NCBI GenBank assembly: GCA_963813375.1 | Contig: CAWEYT010000006.1 | Span: forward strand, 17,140-81,139 | Length of the DNA stretch: 64,000 nucleotides | Direction: 5' to 3' | Origin: DASTFY01 sp963813375 | GTDB taxonomy: Bacteria > Actinomycetota > Acidimicrobiia > Acidimicrobiales > Ilumatobacteraceae | Shown here: positions 17,023 to 26,189 of the stretch, in pieces | How the letters are laid out: the number at the start of each line of letters is the position of its first letter | How positions within the stretch are numbered: position 1 is the first letter of the stretch | Program-made: the position numbers and the translations under genes | Notes under the pieces: model-generated | The model's database searches: none | Told to the model about the DNA's origin: nothing | What the model saw: the letters and a program-made list of their open reading frames with translations, nothing else

Positions 17023-19191
17023 TCAGTCAGTCAACGCGAGTGACTCCCGCAGGAAGTCGAGCTGCAGCAGGAGCAGGTTCTCGGCCACGACCTCTTGCGG
17101 GGTCATGTGGGTGACGCCGGACAGCGGGAGCACGCGGTGTGGCCGCCCCGCGGCCAGGAGCGCCGATGACAGCTGCAGGGTGTGGGCGGCCACCACGTTG
17201 TCGTCGGCGAGGCCGTGGATCAGCAGGATCGGGCGGGCCGGTCGCCCCTCCTCGTCGGCTCGGGCGACCTCGGCGATGAGCGACGAGCGGTCATAGGCCG
17301 CGGGCTCGGCCTGCGGCGTGCCGAGGTAGCGCTCGGTGTAGTGCGTGTCGTAGAGCCGCCAGTCGGCCACCGGCGCGCCGGCGATGGCGGCGTGGAAGAC
17401 GTCCGGCCGGCGCAGGACGGCCAGCCCGGCCAGGTAGCCCCCGAAGCTCCACCCGCGGATGGCCACCCGGGAGAGGTCGAGCCGCGGGTGCTGCTCGGCC
17501 GCGGCATGGAGGGCGTCGATCTGGTCCTCCAGGACCGGAGCGGCCAGGTCCAGGTGGACGGCCCGCTCCCAGGCGCTCCCCCGGCCCGGGGTCCCCCGGC
17601 CGTCGGCGACGACGACCGCGAATCCCTGGTCGGCGAACCATTGTGAGGTGTAGTACGCCGAGCGGGCCGACAGCACCCGCTGGGCGTGGGGACCGCCGTA
17701 GGGATCGAGCAGCACCGGCAGGGTGGCGTCGTCCGCGGCATCGGCATCCTCCGGGAAGAGGACCGCGGTGGCGATCTCCCGCCGCCCGCCACGCAGGAGC
17801 GAGACACGCGGTCGGACGAGCGCCGACTCGGCGTGGTTGGCGATCTCCGGCCCTCCCAGCACCCGGGTGACGCTGCGCTCGCCCTCCAAGGTGGACGACC
17901 GGACGACCAGGGTCCGGCCGCCACCACAGCCGGTGTGCAGGCCGGGTTCCACCACGAGGGGCTCGGTGGTCGCGCCGTCGCTGAACCGCCAGAGCCCCAC
18001 ACTTGTTGCATCCTCAACCGGGTTGGCGGTGAACAGCAACGAGTGGCCGACGACTCCGACGATCGAGCGCACCTGCAGCTCCGGAGGGGTGAGTGGCACG
18101 CTGGCCGCCACCAGGCGCCGGGCACCTTCGTGCTCGGCCGTCATGACGACGCGACCGTCGTCGAACACCGCGGGCGCGCCGTGCACGAGCTCCACCCAGG
18201 TGTCGTCGCTGTCCTCGAACAGCACCGAGGTCCCGATCGTCTCCCCGTCCCCGTCCCCGTTCCCGACCCCGGCCGCGAGGACCTGCAGCCGGCGCTGGTC
18301 CCGGCTCTGCACGGTCAGCACGATGCGCTCCGGCTCCGGCCACTGGACGTCGGCCAGGTACGGGAACGCGGTCCTGTCCCACTCGATCTCCCGGCGACCG
18401 CCATCGAGCGCGAGCACCCAGAGCGTCACGTCGGCGTTGGCCGTCCCGGTCGCCGGGTAGGCGTGCTCCTGCGGCGGCTGGTCAGGTCGGGCCGGGTCGC
18501 TGATCCACCAGCGGGCCACCGGGGACGTGTCGACCCGCGTGGCGACGACCGCGGAACCGTCAGGAGCCCACCAGTAGCCGCGACCGCGGTCCATCTCCTC
18601 CGCCGCCACGAAGTCCGCCGAGCCCCACGCGATGTGCTCGTCGTCGTCGCCGTCGTGACCATCGCCGCCGGCCAGCACGCGGCTGGTGCCGTCGAGCTCG
18701 GCCACGCACAGCGCCCGGCCGCGGACGTACGCCAGGCGGCGGGCGAGCGGCTCGGGCCGCGGATCGAACACAGGACCGTCCACCGCGAGCTCGCGGGCGG
18801 CGCCCGACAGCAGCCCGGCCACGAACAGCCGGCCGGACAGGGCGAACGAGGCCACCGTGCCCATCCGGTCGGTGGCGTAGGCCACCACCCCGCCCGCGCC
18901 TTCCCGGGCCCGCTCCCGGCGAGCGCGCTCCTCGGGCGGCAGGTCGCCCTCGTCGCCGGCCAGGAGCGCGCGGGGGTCGGCGACGAGACGCTCCTCCCCC
19001 GTCACGGGCGGGCCGTCCAGTGCAGGCTCGACGTCGAGCACCCAGAGGCAGTTCACGGGATCGCTGCCCCACGGCGAGCGGGCGAAGATCACGCGGCGCC
19101 CGTCGGGTGACACGGTGATGTTCCTCGGCTCGCCGAGGGTCAGGCGCTGCGTCCGGGCGTACTGGCGCGGGAAGCTGTCGGCACCCGTCAC
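17023..19191 (-). CDS. S9-family peptidase (dipeptidyl-peptidase IV / prolyl oligopeptidase type)
   Basis: A 722-residue serine peptidase. The first 450 residues form the beta-propeller (NITVSPDGRRVIFARSPWGS, VAAEEMDRGRGYWWAPDGSA, which resembles the DPP-IV glutamate motif). The last 250 are the alpha/beta-hydrolase domain with the nucleophile in RGWSFGGYLAGLAVL, the acid in HGLADDNV and the histidine in GVTHMTP. DPYGGPHAQRV forms the oxyanion strand. No signal peptide is evident, so it is probably cytoplasmic and trims proline-containing peptides. Its start overlaps the stop of the upstream alcohol dehydrogenase by four bases, so the two are translationally coupled. Confidence 0.92.
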   Translation of the reverse strand: MTGADSFPRQYARTQRLTLGEPRNITVSPDGRRVIFARSPWGSDPVNCLWVLDVEPALDGPPVTGEERLVADPRALLAGDEGDLPPEERARRERAREGAGGVVAYATDRMGTVASFALSGRLFVAGLLSGAARELAVDGPVFDPRPEPLARRLAYVRGRALCVAELDGTSRVLAGGDGHDGDDDEHIAWGSADFVAAEEMDRGRGYWWAPDGSAVVATRVDTSPVARWWISDPARPDQPPQEHAYPATGTANADVTLWVLALDGGRREIEWDRTAFPYLADVQWPEPERIVLTVQSRDQRRLQVLAAGVGNGDGDGETIGTSVLFEDSDDTWVELVHGAPAVFDDGRVVMTAEHEGARRLVAASVPLTPPELQVRSIVGVVGHSLLFTANPVEDATSVGLWRFSDGATTEPLVVEPGLHTGCGGGRTLVVRSSTLEGERSVTRVLGGPEIANHAESALVRPRVSLLRGGRREIATAVLFPEDADAADDATLPVLLDPYGGPHAQRVLSARSAYYTSQWFADQGFAVVVADGRGTPGRGSAWERAVHLDLAAPVLEDQIDALHAAAEQHPRLDLSRVAIRGWSFGGYLAGLAVLRRPDVFHAAIAGAPVADWRLYDTHYTERYLGTPQAEPAAYDRSSLIAEVARADEEGRPARPILLIHGLADDNVVAAHTLQLSSALLAAGRPHRVLPLSGVTHMTPQEVVAENLLLLQLDFLRESLALTD

Positions 19192-20231
19192 GGCTCGACC
19201 AGGATCTTGACGTGCTCGTCAGGCCGGGCGAGGTCGTTGAACGCCTGCGGCACCCGGTCGATGGCGACCGTGCTCGTCACGAGCGGCTCGAGGTCCACCT
19301 TCCCCTCGGCGATGGCGAGGAGCGAACCGGCGAACTCATGGGGCTCGTAGCCGAGCACGAACTGCAGCGCCAACTCCTTGTAGATGCCGATGGCCGGCCG
19401 CACCGAGTCGGTCTCCAGGCACACCCCGACCACGGTGATGCGGGTTCCCTTCGGAGCCATCCGCATGCAGGCCTCGAGCATGCCCGGCACCCCGACCGCC
19501 TCGAAGATGACCACCGGGCGGATCCCGTCGACCCGCCGCCACGCGGCCATCACGTGCTCCTGCGCCGGGTCGACGACCTCGTGGGCACCGAGGTGCTCGG
19601 CCAACCGGCGGCGGGCCGGCGAGTAGTCGGAGGCGACGATCGGCCCGACGCCGCGCCGGGCCAGGTCGGCGATGACGGCCAGACCGACCGGGCCGCAGCC
19701 CAGCACGACGGCGGCGTCGGAGCTGCCGATCCCGCTCTTGGCGACCGCGTGGGCGCCGACGGCCAGCGGTTCCGTGAGTGCCGCGGCGCGGGCGGGCAGG
19801 CCGGCCGGGACCTTGAGGGCCAGGAGGTCGTTCACCACGAGCAGCTCGCCGTAGCCACCCGGGTACCGATTGGAGTAGCCGATCGCGTGGACCCCGGTGG
19901 CGTCGATGGCGCCGGGCATCGACACGACGACGTCCCCCACGGCCAGGTTCTCGCAGCCAGGACCGAGCTCCACCACCTCGCAGCAGAACTCGTGCCCCAT
20001 GACGACCGGCTGGTCGGCCACGAAGGGCTGCGGGGCCAGAGGATCGGGCGGGTTCTCGGCCGCCAGCTCGTCGCGCAGGGCGAGCTGCTCGGCGCCGTGC
20101 TGCAGCACATGGAGGTCACTGCCGCAGATCCCGCAGGCCAGCACGCGGGTGAGGGCCTGACCGGCCTGGGGAACCGGATCGGGCAGGTCGTCGACGGACA
20201 GCTCCCAGTTGCGCATCACCGCGGCTCGCAT
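19188..20231 (-). CDS. Zinc-dependent alcohol dehydrogenase (MDR family) without structural zinc lobe
   Basis: A 347-residue medium-chain dehydrogenase. Catalytic zinc ligands are in LACGICGSDLHVL and MGHEFCCEVVELG. The cofactor fold starts AAVVLGCGPVGLAVIADLARRG. The region that usually holds the four structural-zinc cysteines reads CENLAVGDVVVSMPGAIDA and lacks them. PGGYGELLVVNDLLALKVP follows. Substrate is unknown. The gene is coupled to the S9 peptidase (ATGA overlap) and follows the nucleoside hydrolase by 21 bases on the same strand. Confidence 0.9.
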   Translation of the reverse strand: MRAAVMRNWELSVDDLPDPVPQAGQALTRVLACGICGSDLHVLQHGAEQLALRDELAAENPPDPLAPQPFVADQPVVMGHEFCCEVVELGPGCENLAVGDVVVSMPGAIDATGVHAIGYSNRYPGGYGELLVVNDLLALKVPAGLPARAAALTEPLAVGAHAVAKSGIGSSDAAVVLGCGPVGLAVIADLARRGVGPIVASDYSPARRRLAEHLGAHEVVDPAQEHVMAAWRRVDGIRPVVIFEAVGVPGMLEACMRMAPKGTRITVVGVCLETDSVRPAIGIYKELALQFVLGYEPHEFAGSLLAIAEGKVDLEPLVTSTVAIDRVPQAFNDLARPDEHVKILVEP

Positions 20232-20252
20232 GGCGGGCGAGCGTAGGGGGTG

Positions 20253-21188
20253 CTACGGGAACGAGCCGATCGCGTCGGTGATCACCCGGAAGGCCTGGTG
20301 CTGGTCCACGCTCATGAGCACCTCCGTGGTGGCCTCGGGCCGGCCGGCCAGCTCCTTGAGCGGGCGGAGGTCGACGACCGTCATGCCGCGGGTGTGCGTG
20401 CCGTCCGTCTCCACGCTCACGTGGGCGAGCCGCTTGGTGAACAGCTCCGGATGGGTGAGGGCCAGGACCGCGCAGACATCGTGGATGGGTGCACCGACGA
20501 AGCCGTCGTGGCGGGCCAGGTAGGTGGCGGCGAAGAACCCGAGGAGCTGGCCCAGGAGGGGGCCGAGGCGGTTGGGGAGGGCCCGCAGCTCGGCCAGGCG
20601 ATCGGGTGTGGTCTGGAGCCCGTGGGTGAGGTGGAGGCCGGCCTGGATCACCCGCGCCCCGCACCCGAACACGATGGCGGCCGCCTCCGGATCGGCCCAG
20701 ATGTTGAACTCGGCGACCGGTGTCCGGTTGCCCACGGTGGCGCTGCCGCCCATCAGCGAGATGCCGGCGATCCGATCGGCCAGATCCGGGGCTCGGCGCA
20801 GGGCGAGGGCGATGTTGGTCAGCGGGCCGGTCGGCACCAGCCACAGGCCGTCCAGGGCCCTTGCCGTCTCGACGATGAAGGCGGCGGCGTCGTCTCCGGC
20901 CTCCGTGCGAACGGGCTCGGGCAGGTCGGCGCCGTCGAGGCCGCTCTCGCCGTGGACATAGGCGGCGTGCTTCGGTTCGGCGAGCAGCGGCCGGGCCGCG
21001 CCGCGGTGTACCGGCGCCGGGTGCCCCAGCAGGTCCAGCAGCACGAGCGCGTTGCGGGTCGTGCGCTCCACGGGCGCGTTCCCGGCCACCGTCGTGACCC
21101 CCACCAGGTCGGCGTGGCGCGCCGCCACCACGAGCGCGATGGCGTCGTCGTGCCCGGGGTCGCAGTCGACGATGACGGGGATGGCCAT
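20253..21188 (-). CDS. Nucleoside hydrolase (inosine-uridine preferring type)
   Basis: A 311-residue enzyme that splits ribonucleosides to base and ribose. The calcium/ribose motif is VIVDCDPGHDDAIALV. VTTVAGNAPVERTTRNAL and the mid-protein LMGGSATVGNRTPVAEFNIW (with the usual EFN(I/V)W) are intact, as is the C-terminal DVCAVLALTHPELF. It belongs to the minus-strand block with the thiolase-like gene 13 bases upstream. A salvage role is likely, perhaps joined to the PfkB-type kinases of such organisms, but the exact substrate is not visible. Confidence 0.93.
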   Translation of the reverse strand: MAIPVIVDCDPGHDDAIALVVAARHADLVGVTTVAGNAPVERTTRNALVLLDLLGHPAPVHRGAARPLLAEPKHAAYVHGESGLDGADLPEPVRTEAGDDAAAFIVETARALDGLWLVPTGPLTNIALALRRAPDLADRIAGISLMGGSATVGNRTPVAEFNIWADPEAAAIVFGCGARVIQAGLHLTHGLQTTPDRLAELRALPNRLGPLLGQLLGFFAATYLARHDGFVGAPIHDVCAVLALTHPELFTKRLAHVSVETDGTHTRGMTVVDLRPLKELAGRPEATTEVLMSVDQHQAFRVITDAIGSFP

Positions 21189-21201
21189 GCCGCGCTCGCG
21201 G

Positions 21202-22704
21202 TCAGAGCCGGACGGTGCCGTCCGCGTCGAGCGCCACCGGGCGTCCGACCCACTCGCCGGTGCTCAAGGCGCCCACCGTCTCGCCGTCCGCGCTCGTCCC
21301 CCACGCCCGCCGGCCGTCGTCGAGCAGGCAGCTCGTGAAGGCGTTCTCAGGCCGGCCGTCCCGATCGTGCATGACGGTGAAGGCTTCGACCACGGCCGGA
21401 CCGGCGGCGTCGGCCGGCGGGGCCAGCTCCCGCTGCGGACTGGCGTCGACCTCGGCCTGGGGCTCGGCGTGGCGGAATCCGCGGGCCGGTGGTCGCGTGC
21501 CGTACACGCCGAAGGAATGCTTGGTGACGTAGCCGCCGTTGGCCCAGACCAGGCCCAGCGCGCCGGGGCGCTCCCGCAGCTCGCCGACCACGGTGGCGAT
21601 GGCGTGCATGACGTAGTTGTTCCAGGGCCCGCCGGCGAACGACAAGCCGCCGGTGCGGGTGAGCTGCCGGTCGCCGTTCAGCCCGAGTGATGCTGCGCCC
21701 AGCTGCACGGCCGATGGGAAGCAGGAGTAGAGGTCCACGAGCTCGATGTCGTCGATCCCGACACCGGCCAGGTCCAGTGCCGCCCGCCCTCCGGCCCGGA
21801 CGGCCGGGGTCTCGCAGAACGACCACCGATTGGAGACGAAAGGGTGCTCGTGGCAGTCGGCGCCCGAGTGCGGGAACACCCACCGGTCCTCCGGCACGCC
21901 GAGGGACCGCGCCCGCTCGACCGAGCACATGAGCAGCGCCGCGGCCTGATCGACGTCGTTGTTGGAGTTCATGTACTTGGGGTACGGCAGCCCGATCATG
22001 CGGTTGGACGGGCCGGGGGTGCGGATCTCGGCCGCCGACTTGGGCTCCTGGATCCACGCGTACGGGTTGCCCGCGGCGACGGCGGAGAAGTCGGCCCACA
22101 GCTCGCTGACCCGGACCTGGTGCTCCTCGACGCTCTCGCCGGCCGCCGCTCGCAACGCCGTCTCGAACATCGGGTAGATCTGCACCGGCATGACGAGGCC
22201 CCTGGCCAGCTCGTCCTGCGAGCTCATCACCAGGTCGTGGCCGATGATCCGATCCGGCTCGGTGCCCTCTGGCAACTTGGGCCACTCCAGCGTGGCGTCC
22301 GCCTTGCGGGCCCGCATCCGTGTCCGCCAGGCCTCTCCCCCGGTGAGGATGGCGAGGTCCAGCTCGCCGCGTTGGATCTCCCCCGCCGTCACGTTGACCA
22401 GCGTCTGGGGGCTGTTGCCGCCGGGGGTCGACAGTGCGGTCTCGCGCGGTTCGAGCGAGAGGCGCTCGGCGACGAAGTGGGCGGGATCGCGGTAGCGCCA
22501 GGACAGGAGGCTGACGACGCGGACGCTGTCGGCGGCGGGAACCCCCGCCAGGCCGGCATCGGCGGCGGCCCGTTCGACCGCTTCGGCCATCAACGCCGCG
22601 GGCTCCAGCGCGTCCTCGAGCCCCTCGGCGCGGTGGGTGACCTGGCCGGCGCCGATGAGGATCGGCGCGCGGTCGTCGAGGCGTCCGGATGTCACGGCTG
22701 ACAC
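21202..22704 (-). CDS. Thiolase-like protein (acetyl-CoA acetyltransferase family, TLP1 type)
   Basis: A 500-residue thiolase-superfamily protein, longer than classical thiolases (about 390). It begins APILIGAGQVTHR, with TPGGNSPQTLVNVTAGEIQRGELDLAILTGGEAW where thiolases carry their catalytic Cys loop; no Cys is seen there. LPYPKYMNSNNDVDQAAALL, VDLYSCFPSAVQLGA and GGPWNNYVMHAIATVV are typical of the mycobacterial thiolase-like type 1 group. A C-terminal 120-residue OB-like extension ends the protein. The missing Cys argues against simple thiolysis; lipid or sterol side-chain metabolism is the usual guess. Confidence 0.85.
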   Translation of the reverse strand: MSAVTSGRLDDRAPILIGAGQVTHRAEGLEDALEPAALMAEAVERAAADAGLAGVPAADSVRVVSLLSWRYRDPAHFVAERLSLEPRETALSTPGGNSPQTLVNVTAGEIQRGELDLAILTGGEAWRTRMRARKADATLEWPKLPEGTEPDRIIGHDLVMSSQDELARGLVMPVQIYPMFETALRAAAGESVEEHQVRVSELWADFSAVAAGNPYAWIQEPKSAAEIRTPGPSNRMIGLPYPKYMNSNNDVDQAAALLMCSVERARSLGVPEDRWVFPHSGADCHEHPFVSNRWSFCETPAVRAGGRAALDLAGVGIDDIELVDLYSCFPSAVQLGAASLGLNGDRQLTRTGGLSFAGGPWNNYVMHAIATVVGELRERPGALGLVWANGGYVTKHSFGVYGTRPPARGFRHAEPQAEVDASPQRELAPPADAAGPAVVEAFTVMHDRDGRPENAFTSCLLDDGRRAWGTSADGETVGALSTGEWVGRPVALDADGTVRL

Positions 22705-22725
22705 GCCAGCGAGGCTACGGGACGC

Positions 22726-23930
22726 TCAGGACCGGAGCCGTCCCCGCGGCCAGAGCACCTGCCCGTCGCAGCGGGCCACGACCAGCCCGCCGTCGCGGAC
22801 GTTGCCCTTGACGTCCGTGGCGAGCCGGACCGCACCGGGACAGGCGCCGCCACGGCCACCCCGGCCATCAGCGGATAGGCGCCCACCGGCGTCGCCCCGT
22901 GCAGCGGGAACAGCGTCACCCAGGGGCGGCGACGGTTCCACCATCGGGGACGGGCCGGGCCGACCGTCGGCCTCCATGGCGAAGGCCGGCGCCGCACCGG
23001 CGGCGGTGCGCCGGCAGCGGTGGACCCACCACCAGCCCATCCCGATCGTCAGCAGCCCGGCGACGAGGATGGCGCTGCACCAGAGCGCGGGCGACACGGC
23101 GTCGTAGCGCTCCTGCTCGAGCAGGACGCGGCCGTCGTCGTAGAGCACTTCGACGGACTGGCCGGGCTCGTACGCCTTCGGGTCGACGGACCGGTGCCCG
23201 CCCCAGCCATCGATCGACCGTCGACCGAGACCTGGACCGTCACGTGCTGTTGCCAGGCGTTCCGCGTCGCGACGGGTGTCCACGATCAGCGGCCGGGAGC
23301 AGCGCGGCGCGCTGCTCGAACGCGCGCGACTCCCTGGCGTTCGCGGTGGTCAGCACCAGCCCCGCCGGCCGCCAGCAGCACCAGGGGCGCGCCGATGGCC
23401 AGCCGGACGAGGAGGTGCCCGCGAAGTGGGCTCAGACGGGCTGGTCCGCGGGCGCCGGAGCCGGCGACGGCCGGGAGCACGGCGGAAGACGGGCGCAGCG
23501 AGCGGGCCACCGCGCGATCCCAGCGGTGCTGCCGGTGCTGGCGCCACACCAGGACGGAGGCGCCGACGAAGACGAGCGCGAAGGCGAGCGCGATGGTCCG
23601 CCCGCGGGTGGCCGAGTGCAGCGTGTCGATCAGGCCGATGCCGACCCCGCCGAGGGCGCTGGCCAGCGCCAGGAGCGGTGCTCCGGCCCAGCCGCTGATG
23701 AGCCCCACGATGGCGGCGCCGGCGGCGATCAGCGCACCCCCGCCGAGCAGCAGCACCCAGAGGCGGTGCTCGGGGCACAGCGCATCACTCGACATGATGC
23801 CGGCGAACACGGCGGCCATCCCGCCGGCCAGCCAGAACCAGACGGTGCGGCCGCGGCTCGGGCCCCGACCGGGTCCCTCGTGCTCGGTCCAGGCCAGGAC
23901 CTCGCTCTCACGCCACTCCGAAGTCGCCAT
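22726..23930 (-). CDS. Membrane protein, DUF3592-like, broken by frameshifts
   Basis: Two open frames on the minus strand form one gene. The first (start at 23930) gives MATSEWRESEVLAWTEHEGP, then at least four hydrophobic segments (VWFWLAGGMAAVFAGIM, LWVLLLGGGALIAAGAAIV, TIALAFALVFVGASVLVW, HLLVRLAIGAPLVLLAAGG). The second gives DPKAYEPGQSVEVLYDDGR, the beta-strand pattern of DUF3592, then LWCSAILVAGLLTIGMGWWWV. Between about 23220 and 23370 all three frames carry pieces (GLVLTTANARESRAF, then NAWQQHVTVQVSVDGR), so two or more indels are present. Function unknown; envelope-associated. Confidence 0.55.
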
Positions 23931-23939
23931 GCCCGAACG

Positions 23940-24533
23940 CTACCCCCGGGCCTCGAGCCATGCCGCACGGTTCGCCTCGTAGGCGACGATGTCGTCGGCC
24001 GCGCCCAGCGTGATGCCGATGTCGTCCAGCCCGTCGAGGAACCGGCGCTGCGTCGAGGGGTCGAGCGGGAAGGGCGCCACCAGCCCGATCGCGGGCGCCT
24101 CCACCGTCAGCCGCTCCATGTCCACGGTGAGCTCGAGGTCGGGATCGGTCTCGATGGCGTCGTGGAGCCGGGCCACGACATCGGCGTCGAGGACGACGGG
24201 CACCAGGCCGTTCTTCGTGCAGTTGGTCCGGAAGATGTCCGAGAAGCGGGGGGAGATGACGGCCTCGAAGCCGTAGTCCTGGAGGGCCCACACGGCGTGC
24301 TCGCGGCTGGACCCCGTGCCGAAGTTCTCGCCGGCCACGAGGATGCGGGCCCCGGCGTACCGCTCGTCGTTGAGGACGAACCCGCGGTCGTCCCGCCACG
24401 AGGAGAAGAGCCCGGCGCCGAACCCGGTGCGCTCCACCCGCTTCAGCCACTCGGCGGGGATGATCTGGTCCGTGTCGACGTCGGAGCGGCGCAGCGGCAC
24501 CGCGGTCCCGGCGAGGATGCGCACGGCCTTCAT
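23940..24533 (-). CDS. leuD: 3-Isopropylmalate dehydratase, small subunit
   Basis: A 197-residue LeuD that forms the isopropylmalate isomerase with LeuC and converts 2- to 3-isopropylmalate in leucine synthesis. Landmarks are RSDVDTDQIIPAEWLKRVER, LVAGENFGTGSSREHAVWAL (substrate loop) and FRTNCTKNGLVPVVL. The ATG at 24533 overlaps the leuC stop by four bases. The frame is open much further upstream only as a shadow of leuC. Confidence 0.96.
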   Translation of the reverse strand: MKAVRILAGTAVPLRRSDVDTDQIIPAEWLKRVERTGFGAGLFSSWRDDRGFVLNDERYAGARILVAGENFGTGSSREHAVWALQDYGFEAVISPRFSDIFRTNCTKNGLVPVVLDADVVARLHDAIETDPDLELTVDMERLTVEAPAIGLVAPFPLDPSTQRRFLDGLDDIGITLGAADDIVAYEANRAAWLEARG

Positions 24534-25939
24534 GCCGGCACCCCCAGATCGTCCGGCGTGGCGAAGTGGCCGGCGACTGCCGTGGCCGCGGCGACCGCGG
24601 GCGAGACCAGGTGCGTGCGGCCACCCTTGCCCTGGCGGCCCTCGAAGTTGCGATTGGACGTGCTGGCCGAGCGCTCGCCGGGAGTGAGCTTGTCCGGGTT
24701 CATCGCCAGGCACATCGAGCATCCGGGCTCCCGCCAGTCGGCTCCGGCGGCGCGGAACACACGGTCGAGCCCCTCGGCCTCGGCCTGCGCCTTCACCGCG
24801 TGGCTGCCGGGCACCACCATGACCCGCGGGACGGTGACCCGCCGGCCGTCGAGCACCGCGGCGGCCGCGCGGAGGTCCTCGATGCGGGAGTTCGTGCACG
24901 ACCCGATGAAGACCGTGTCGGGCCGGATCTCCCGGATCGGGGTGCCGGCCGTCAGCCCCATGTAGGCCAGAGCCCGCGCGGCCGCGTCGCGCTCGTTCGG
25001 CTCCGAGTAGGCGTCGGGGTCGGGCACGGCGTCGTCGATGCTCGTCACGTGACCGGGGTTGGTGCCCCAGCTGACCTGCGGGCGGAGCTGCGCGGCGTCG
25101 ATCGTGACCTGCTTGTCCCAGGGGGCGTCGGGGTCGGACTGGAGGGTCCTCCAGTGCTCGATCGCCTCGTCCCACCGCGGGCCCGACGGCGCATGTGCTC
25201 GGCCCTCCAGGTAGGAGAACGTCGTGTCGTCGGGAGCCACGAGCCCGGCGCGGGCCCCGGCCTCGATCGACATGTTGCAGACCGTCATCCGACCCTCCAT
25301 GGACAGCGAGCGGATGGCCGCGCCCCGGTACTCGATGATGTGGCCGATCCCTCCCCCGGTGCCGATGCGGCCGATGATGGCGAGGATGACGTCCTTGGCG
25401 GTGACGTCGGCCGGCAGCTCACCCTCGACGTCGACCGCCATCCAGCCGGGTCGCACCTGCGGGAGGGTCTGGGTGGCCAGCACGTGCTCGACCTCGGACG
25501 TGCCGATGCCGAAGGCCAGGGCGCCGAACGCGCCGTGCGTCGCGGTGTGGGAGTCGCCGCACACGATCGTCATGCCCGGCAACGTGCGGCCCTGCTCCGG
25601 GCCGATGACGTGGACGATGCCCTGGCGGGGGTCGCCCATCGGATAGAGCGTGATGCCGAACTCGGCCGCGTTGTCCCGCATGACCTCCACCTGCCGGGCC
25701 GAGATGGGATCGGCGATCGGTTGGTCGATGTCGGCCGTGGGGACGTTGTGGTCCTCGGTGGCCACGGTGAGGTCCGGGCGCCGCACCCGCCGGCCGGCCA
25801 GGCGCAGCCCGTCGAAGGCCTGCGGGCTCGTCACCTCGTGGACGAGGTGGAGGTCGATGTACAGCAGGTCGGGCTCGCCGTCGCCCTCGCGCACGACGTG
25901 GGCGTCCCACACCTTCTGCGGCAGGGTGAGCCCGCTCAC
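24530..25939 (-). CDS. leuC: 3-Isopropylmalate dehydratase, large subunit
   Basis: A 469-residue aconitase-family subunit with a [4Fe-4S] cluster. Cluster cysteines are in FIGSCTNSRIEDL and EPGCSMCLAMNPD. TVATEDHNVPT, IVCGDSHTATHGAFGALAFGIGTSEVEHVLATQ and ASTSNRNFEGRQGKGGRTHL are all canonical. The GTG at 25939 starts MSGLTLPQKVWDAHVV, the normal N-terminus. That start codon lies inside the left arm of a 12-bp inverted repeat, suggesting repression by the divergent IclR-type regulator. Confidence 0.96.
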   Translation of the reverse strand: MSGLTLPQKVWDAHVVREGDGEPDLLYIDLHLVHEVTSPQAFDGLRLAGRRVRRPDLTVATEDHNVPTADIDQPIADPISARQVEVMRDNAAEFGITLYPMGDPRQGIVHVIGPEQGRTLPGMTIVCGDSHTATHGAFGALAFGIGTSEVEHVLATQTLPQVRPGWMAVDVEGELPADVTAKDVILAIIGRIGTGGGIGHIIEYRGAAIRSLSMEGRMTVCNMSIEAGARAGLVAPDDTTFSYLEGRAHAPSGPRWDEAIEHWRTLQSDPDAPWDKQVTIDAAQLRPQVSWGTNPGHVTSIDDAVPDPDAYSEPNERDAAARALAYMGLTAGTPIREIRPDTVFIGSCTNSRIEDLRAAAAVLDGRRVTVPRVMVVPGSHAVKAQAEAEGLDRVFRAAGADWREPGCSMCLAMNPDKLTPGERSASTSNRNFEGRQGKGGRTHLVSPAVAAATAVAGHFATPDDLGVPA

Positions 25940-25999
25940 TGGTGCACCATTGGGTCGTGGGAGCGGTCACGGCCGCCGCCGTAGCCAGGTGCACCAGTG
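25937..25999. promoter_or_regulatory. Inverted repeat in the leuC / IclR divergent promoter region
   Basis: CACTGGTGCACC at 25937-25948 and its exact complement GGTGCACCAGTG at 25988-25999 face each other across 39 bases. The left arm covers the leuC GTG start. Further right, GCTCCATGGGAGC around 26089-26101 forms another short palindrome at the likely start of the regulator mRNA. NdgR/LtbR-type IclR regulators control leuCD in other actinobacteria, so these are candidate operators; this is inference. Confidence 0.45.
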
Positions 26000-26189
26000 A
26001 GCTGTCCGCCGCTTCGCGTCGGACACTGCACCGTGACATGGAGCTCGCTCCGCTCGCTCATCGCTCCCATCCAGTGAGACAGTAGACTCGCTCCATGGGA
26101 GCAAGGGTAGCGGACGGGACAGACGATCATGCCGCCGACCGTGCCGGCGACCGCGTGCTGGAGACGGTGCTGGAGACCGTGCCGGAGTC

